A DNA stretch of 64,000 nt from Blumeriella jaapii (Eukaryota > Ascomycota > Leotiomycetes > Helotiales > Drepanopezizaceae). The position numbers and the translations under genes were made by a program. The stretch spans positions 434,001 through 498,000 of the forward strand of contig VWND01000005.1 of assembly GCA_009599575.1 (NCBI GenBank), given 5' to 3'. Below are positions 58,886 through 64,000 of the stretch, in pieces (positions within the stretch are counted from its first letter, which is position 1; every line of letters begins with the position of its first letter). Below the pieces are notes generated by a model. That model was not told the origin of the DNA. It did no database searches and was given only the letters and a program-made list of their open reading frames with translations.

Positions 58886-59150
58886 ATGCATTGCTTCAAG
58901 ACCTTTCTCCTTTTCATTTTTTGCGGCTTCGGTATCCGCCCATTGCCTCTTTAACAAAAATTGCTGTTTCCAAACTGCCGCAAAATGCAAGAAGTGGACT
59001 CTTTATTTAATAGGGGGTCATTGCAATAGCCACCACCTGATATGCTCGGGGCACCTAAAAGAGCATCATGTAGAGGCCTGGTTCGCCAAACCCTGTGAAT
59101 ACAGCTGCTGCGATAGGGTCACGGGGGAGAAGATGTCATGTTGGGCTTGA
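58886..59150 (+). CDS. ten-cysteine secreted protein, array copy 3 (one extra T)
   Basis: Starts MHCFKTFLLFIF after a (CAC)n leader. Six T at 58917-58922 throw the signal peptide out of frame. With five T it leads into the same scaffold as copies 1 and 2, seen in the open frame from NKNCCFQTAAKCKKWTLY to TGEKMSCWA. KCKKWTLY is shared exactly with copy 2 apart from the residue before it, and SCW with copy 1. Homopolymer error is the simplest reading. The copy is followed within 65 bp by a LINE insertion. Confidence 0.65.
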
Positions 59151-59214
59151 TAGGGAGTGCAAGGAATGCGGACAAGGGATGCGCTGAAGTAAGGGGACAC
59201 AATGAAAGCCTCTT

Positions 59215-59338
59215 CTCCTCGTCAGGATGACGATGATGATGATTTTGTTTAAGGTTAGGAGGGGCAAAGCCACCTCGGCCTCCCGAAGGGCATAGGACGT
59301 GCTAAGCTGAGGATTTTTATAGCGGCTCCTCGTCAGGA
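59215..59338 (-). mobile_element. second 5'-truncated LINE 3' end with target-site duplication
   Basis: A 98-bp insert (59228-59325) lies between perfect 13-bp repeats CTCCTCGTCAGGA (59215-59227 and 59326-59338). On the minus strand it ends CTTAAACAAAATCATCATCATCGTCA. It shares with the 14.8 kb copy the block CCTCCCG(A/C)AGGGCAT and (G)ACGTGCTAAGCTG, and belongs to the same element family. Confidence 0.8.
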
Positions 59339-62192
59339 GGCGGAGTTTGGAACATCTTTAAGGGCTTGCAATGCAAGGGCGTTACAACTGTCCGTTTCTT
59401 CCCATATCATTCTATAAGAGGCCTGAGAGATCCAAAAAGATAACTGCAATGCAAGGAAGAGATTCCGAGCGAGTGCTCGTCGCTTTGCACTTTTGGCCTC
59501 AACAGAGGTAACGGCTCGGGTATGCCAAAGGTTCGGTAGTAAAATGCACTACAGTACTGTAGGTAAGTAGTCTCATGCTGGCATATGATCCTGTGAGTCG
59601 TGCTATTTTCAATTGTCAAAGATTGTTTGCAGAGCATGTCGTTGTAGGCGAGCGCTATGCTATCACTTGTCCTTGTTTATGCTGCCGGTCTTCGAACATG
59701 GGACGAGCAACTCCTCCAGCTGGCATAGCTAAATCACAGGAACGCCTTCCTACCCTTGCCGGCTGAGTGACAATCGCGCAATTGACGAGATATTGGAGAG
59801 GAGAGAGTATCCTATTGAAGATGTAGCGGCGGAGCATGAAGTAACTGGGGTTTGATTTAGCTCCGAGTGATAACTCACTCTTCTGTACCCCCAATTGTAT
59901 ACCCGTTTGGTTATCCCATTTTTACGACCTTCGAGGGTGGAAGAGCCTGCATACTCGTTACAGGAATGAAGAAAAACACGAAGTCTGCCTCAGTCGAGGA
60001 CGCTTCCGCGCACGCCAAAATCGCCGAAACCTTGTCTTTGCCACAGCTTGATCCGTTCTACACGGAGAACACACAAGCACAAGATAGGTAGGAAGAAGTA
60101 AAACCGGTTCCGGTTTCTCTCGACGTAGGAAACATTTTGATTAGAGTAGAGAGCTACCCACCGAGACTCACCCTCGCTATGTAATTGCTCGATTGTTTGG
60201 TGTGTTTCTATGGGGTTATCCGATTTATCATGCCCCCCACATTTGCTTGTGTTTGTACGGCGCTTACAAGAAGGGTTTTCCATAGTCATAGTATATTCGT
60301 AAGAATCGGGAGTTCGAAAAATGGAAACGTGAGAGAAAAACAAAGAGACCGTTTCGTTACCGTCTAGCTACACTAAAACTTTTGAGCCGAGTGTTGACAA
60401 AAGAGCAACGGAAAATCTTGAGATTCCCCAAACAACCTCCAAAACTTTGTGAATCATATGTACAATGGGTGTGATATTAAACCGTAAAATTGCAGGCCTT
60501 GTATGGACGGTGACATACATACTTTACATATACTGCCCTTTATCTTAGGTTTATTACCTGCATACACGCATGTGGATTGAGACTTAATCGGGGGCATTTC
60601 AGGCGGAGAAGAATTGTCTCCGATCCCCTGACTATGGATACTAGCCGCACGAAAGACCCAAGACCTATCTTCTACACAGTACTGTGTATATCGTGGTACG
60701 ATGTATGCAAGGGGCTATTTGCTAGCTTTTCAAAGGCTAAAGCCTTGAGGGTCAAGTTATTTCAACGCTGCTTTGGACCTGCTTTGTTAATTGTCTTCAC
60801 GACTACCATCACATTCATGCTTCTCAATAAGCAAGAGCTGCGAAGCCTACTCGAGATGATCGTTTCCGAGCTCATATGGTATGTTAGACATTCATTTCAA
60901 AAAAAAAAAACTTTGCAGACGATCCTCGATAAGCTATCAACATGGCCCCTTTGTACTAGGTTTCGGGAGTCTTTACCTTTAATTTGCATTATGAGGTGAC
61001 GAAGTATCCGCTTTCCTGACGCAGAGGCTGATCCACCTCGAAAAGGCTATCCTATAAAGCTTCGGATAGAGTCTACAGTACACTAGGGCGGAAGGAAATG
61101 CTATGTACTGTGCTGTACTGTACAGTACAGCTGTACAGTACTATGGTAAGAGTCGTCTTCTTGCCCTTGAGAAATCGGTGGGTCTGCCTCTGTTTCAGGA
61201 GAGATGGGGGGGCGGGGGTGTTAATAGATAGTATATGTACCTTGAATGGGCTGCCTTGCATTTTGCTTTGACTACGAACTGCATATCTGCATCTGCTTCT
61301 GCGGGTTCAGACTTCTTTGGTACGAAAGTACGGATGCTGGCCGTACGAAGCAGGAATTCATCTTGAGCTGCATCCCAGACCAGACTCAATCAGCGTAGCA
61401 GGAAGTTCCCCAAGCCTTCTTGCATATCGACAGCTGTTAGTAGCTACGTCGAGTCGGTTCCGAGAGAGATATGATTCTGCGGATAGTTTGTAAAAGCGTT
61501 TTACCGTATTCAACTCCAGGTTACTGTACTGACTTGCTGTACATACTGACTTACTGTAAACACTGACTTGCTCTATATACTGTACAGTACTCGAGCATCA
61601 GGTGTGGAAACCGGGGCCGAGCCTCAAGTCTTGGTGACGCCTCACCACTCTCACCCAACCCACAACCCACAACCCACAACCCACAACTCTGACCACCACG
61701 ACATCGCGGCCTCGCGATCCTTCTGGCGGAACACGCGCGTTTCCCTTCGAACCTTCGACAGAACTCAAACAACCTCCTTCGCGCCATCGTCGTGATGCCT
61801 TACAACATATGCACGCCGAGCAGTGGATGGCCGACGTCAGACAACTGCCGCCCAGCAATGATCAGGTCCTCCAGACGACACCGACAGACCCTACCGAGTG
61901 CTTCCTGTACTGTACATCTATCTGTACTGTAAGTTCCATGCTGCTTGCTCATGAAAACTCTCTCTCCGCTGCTTCGAACGCGGCTGACCTCTCCACAGTG
62001 CCGAGTCGTGACGAGCCCTTCATGGTCCGCGTCGTCGCCGTCGTTCGACATCAAAGCGTAGCAGGCCGTGATGGCTCCGGCTTCTCGGCCGTTATCAACA
62101 CGCCTGGCTTTTCTTCAACGGGTCAAGTCTCGACTCAGCCGTCCCTGAGCTTTCCCTTCTTCAACCCCGCTCCGTCCAGTCTAGCTATCAAC
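59339..62192. other. gene-poor spacer before the photoreceptor
   Basis: No gene supported. A 140-codon plus-strand frame (60577-60999) with one hydrophobic stretch is not recognised. GTAC-type strings at 59552-59560, 60677-60684, 61076-61145, 61524-61550 and 61577-61590; a (ACAACCC)n patch at 61660-61684. The region 59.4-61.1 kb appears more AT-rich than the gene blocks. Confidence 0.45.
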
Positions 62193-62354
62193 ATGACTCG
62201 CGAGACCGAAAAGCCGAAGTCTCTTTCTGACGTAGGAGAACGTTCTCCAGGTGTCCCTGGTTCATGATTGCCCACCGGTCCCCGAGAACCTTGGGAAAAC
62301 TCTGATCTCGTCTTCCAGGTCGATTCCAGGATCGCATTGCCCTCGAAAGCCAAA

Positions 62355-64000
62355 ATGTCGTCCAATCCTCCCACAGGAAGTCCCGAGTACATGGATCAAG
62401 TCATCCAATCCCTCTCCTCCCTGGGCCCCGATGAGAGCGCACCACACGTCGTCGTACACTCTCCAACCATCACATCGCCGTTTTCTCCTCTCTCCCGCAC
62501 GGCTACCCTCCGGACGGTACCCGAAGCATCGCTCAACGAATACTTTCCCGCGGAAGATCCCGTACCGGGAGGAAGTCACAACAGGTCGTCCGCGGGGTCG
62601 AAGTCGCGCAACGGGCGTGTGAGCCCTCCTGGCAGTACGAAGAGTATGGGAAAGGCGAGCGACGTATCGCGGATGGACATGGCAGAGTTCTTCGGCTCGG
62701 AGGTCTTCCGACTGGTGTTGCACAATCCGACGACGGCGCATCGCTTCTTGAGGTTTTGTCAGAGCCAGTCGAATGGCCAGGCAATGGAATTTCTGGAACA
62801 GGTAAACCCTCATCCTCTGTGTAGATCTACGTGCGAGGCGTTGATGTCCCGCAGGTCGACAAGTACCACCGCCTCCTCAACGAGGTCACGCAAACGCTCA
62901 ACCATATCCACGCAACATATACCTCATTTGATGCGCCGCAACAGATCAAGATATCACATTCTCAAGCCAAAGCCATTGCCGCCGATATGAGACAGTCTAC
63001 CAAGTTCACTCTCCCAGCTGTTGAGGCCATCTTCGCCAGCGCGCAAAAGAATGTCGAAAAGTTCCTGGAAGCAGATGTCTATCCCAAGTTCGTCAAGCAC
63101 CAAATCACAGCACAAGCTACTCTCGCCTTGGCAGATAACCGAGACAGTTTTCAAGGGCTGGGAGACTGTTTCTGTCTCACGGATCCCAAGATAGCTGACA
63201 ATCCCATCCTGTTTGCGTCCGATGGCTTTGTGGCCGTGACTGGGTATTCGCGTCGAGACATCATCCCTCGTAATTGCCGGTTCCTGCAGGGCGACAAGAC
63301 AGAACGCTCCGCGATTCGTCGACTGCGAGCCTCGATCGATGCATGCGAAGAGTCGGTCGAGCTAATCCTCAATTACCACAAGAACGGAGATCCTTTCTGG
63401 AACTTACTCTACGTAGCGCCCCTGCTGAACGAGCGAGGCGAGGTGTCCTTCTTCCTGGGCGGGCAGATCAACTGCAGCACCACGATACATTCTTGCAACG
63501 ATGTCTTGAAAGTCCTAAGCACAAACGACGACGAACTGGACCGCGCTGATGCCTTGGCTGCGACGAAGCGCAAGCCTTCGCTCGCCGAGAGTCGAAGTAG
63601 CAGCTACATCGACAAACCCAGAAGCACCTTTTTCAAGAGCTGGAAAAAATACAAGCCGTCCACGCTACCTGCCGAAAACAACCTGAGCGTGAGGGAAGAA
63701 GCCGGGATGGAGGAGGAGCTCAAGGCGAAAGTTGGAAAGATGAGTTTTAGAACCCAGGTGGAGGCTTTTTACACGGCGTATTCCAAGGTATGCTTTGCTC
63801 CTCCGAGTTCTTGCTTTTGACTTGTGGAAGAGTGGCTGATGAGAAGCAGTACTTGGTCATGACCTGGAACGCTGTGACGGGGATGCTCGTCGTGCAACAC
63901 TACTCTCCAGGTGTTATCGACATGCTCTGCCACAGCCTCCCGGACGGAACCATGTCCAACGTCTACAACAAAGACATCTTCAAAGTCCTCTCCGAGTTCG
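62355..64000 (+). CDS. RGS-LOV blue-light photoreceptor, cut by the right edge
   Basis: Exons 62355-62801, 62855-63787 and 63850 to beyond 64000; more than 510 residues visible. After a Ser/Pro-rich leader, residues about 110-250 form an RGS domain (FFGSEVFRLVLHNPTTAHRFLRFC, KFVKHQITAQATLAL). Residues about 250-385 form a LOV domain (NPILFASDGFVAVTGYSRRDI, NCRFLQGDKT, NYHKNGDPFWNLLYVAPL, FFLGGQINCS). Cys290 in NCRFLQ is the adduct-forming residue, so the flavin photocycle should be intact. A basic stretch FFKSWKKYKP and further conserved sequence (YLVMTWNAVTGMLVVQHYSPG) follow. This is the architecture of BcLOV4 of Botrytis, which moves to the plasma membrane in blue light. An alternative first exon at 62193-62231 (MTRETEKPKSLSD), spliced to 62319, would extend the N-terminus in frame. 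Confidence 0.9.

Noticed and set aside
57877..59150. Hydrophobin cluster
   Set aside because: Two CC pairs are present, but there are ten cysteines with spacing unlike the eight-cysteine hydrophobin pattern.
1..64000. CRISPR array, bacterial operon or provirus
   Set aside because: Repeats found are microsatellites, minisatellites or LINE tails; genes are monocistronic with spliceosomal introns, and no viral genes were seen.

Overview
The window is nuclear DNA from a filamentous ascomycete (Pezizomycotina). The evidence is many short GT-AG introns (mostly 48-90 nt) in compact genes on both strands, and families typical of that group: SUN/GH132, WSC-domain wall proteins, BLI-3, RGS-LOV and Atg22. 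There are no operons, CRISPR arrays or rRNA genes, and I found no convincing tRNA. The class cannot be fixed from the sequence alone; a dothideomycete- or leotiomycete-like fungus would fit. All gene models were assembled by hand from open frames, splice sites and intron phase.

Layout. 0-4 kb: end of a membrane protein, a small secreted Cys-rich protein with a 15-nt first exon, and a CDK-like kinase. 4-14.2 kb: an F-BAR/muniscin endocytic adaptor (Syp1 type) and two large coiled-coil genes of unknown function. 14.2-16.2 kb: gene-free, with a LINE 3' end. 16.2-24.6 kb: SUN/GH132 wall protein, PP2A leucine carboxyl methyltransferase, and a GH16-WSC-GPI wall enzyme. 25.8-29.2 kb: a conserved unknown gene, DPH5, and SNU23 divergent from DPH5. 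30.5-36 kb: HIS5, a double zinc-knuckle gene, AP-2 sigma. 36-39.7 kb: gene-poor. 39.7-54.2 kb: ATG22-like, SPT3, BLI-3, an F-box-like gene, an RNase T2 relic, and an intronless thermolysin/protealysin-type (M4) peptidase of bacterial look. 56-59.4 kb: a hypothetical ORF, then a tandem array of three small secreted ten-cysteine proteins ended by a second LINE 3' end. 62 kb to the right edge: an RGS-LOV blue-light photoreceptor running off the window.

Three patterns cut across the window. (1) Eight otherwise convincing genes are each broken by a single inserted or missing base, several in homopolymers. Uncorrected consensus errors are the simplest cause. (2) The spacers are full of short palindromic GTAC/CTGTAC strings, densest at 18.9-19.9, 24.8-25.4, 42.9-43.3, 45.8-46.5 and 61.1-61.6 kb, which no gene explains. 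(3) Two truncated non-LTR elements carry perfect target-site duplications.

The most interesting content is the ten-cysteine secreted protein array. All three copies keep exactly the same cysteine spacing while the residues between have diverged. Next are the M4 peptidase with a duplicated prosegment and the RGS-LOV receptor. Housekeeping genes (DPH5, SNU23, HIS5, SPT3, AP-2 sigma, ATG22) are intact with consistent intron phases, so the locus is live euchromatin.
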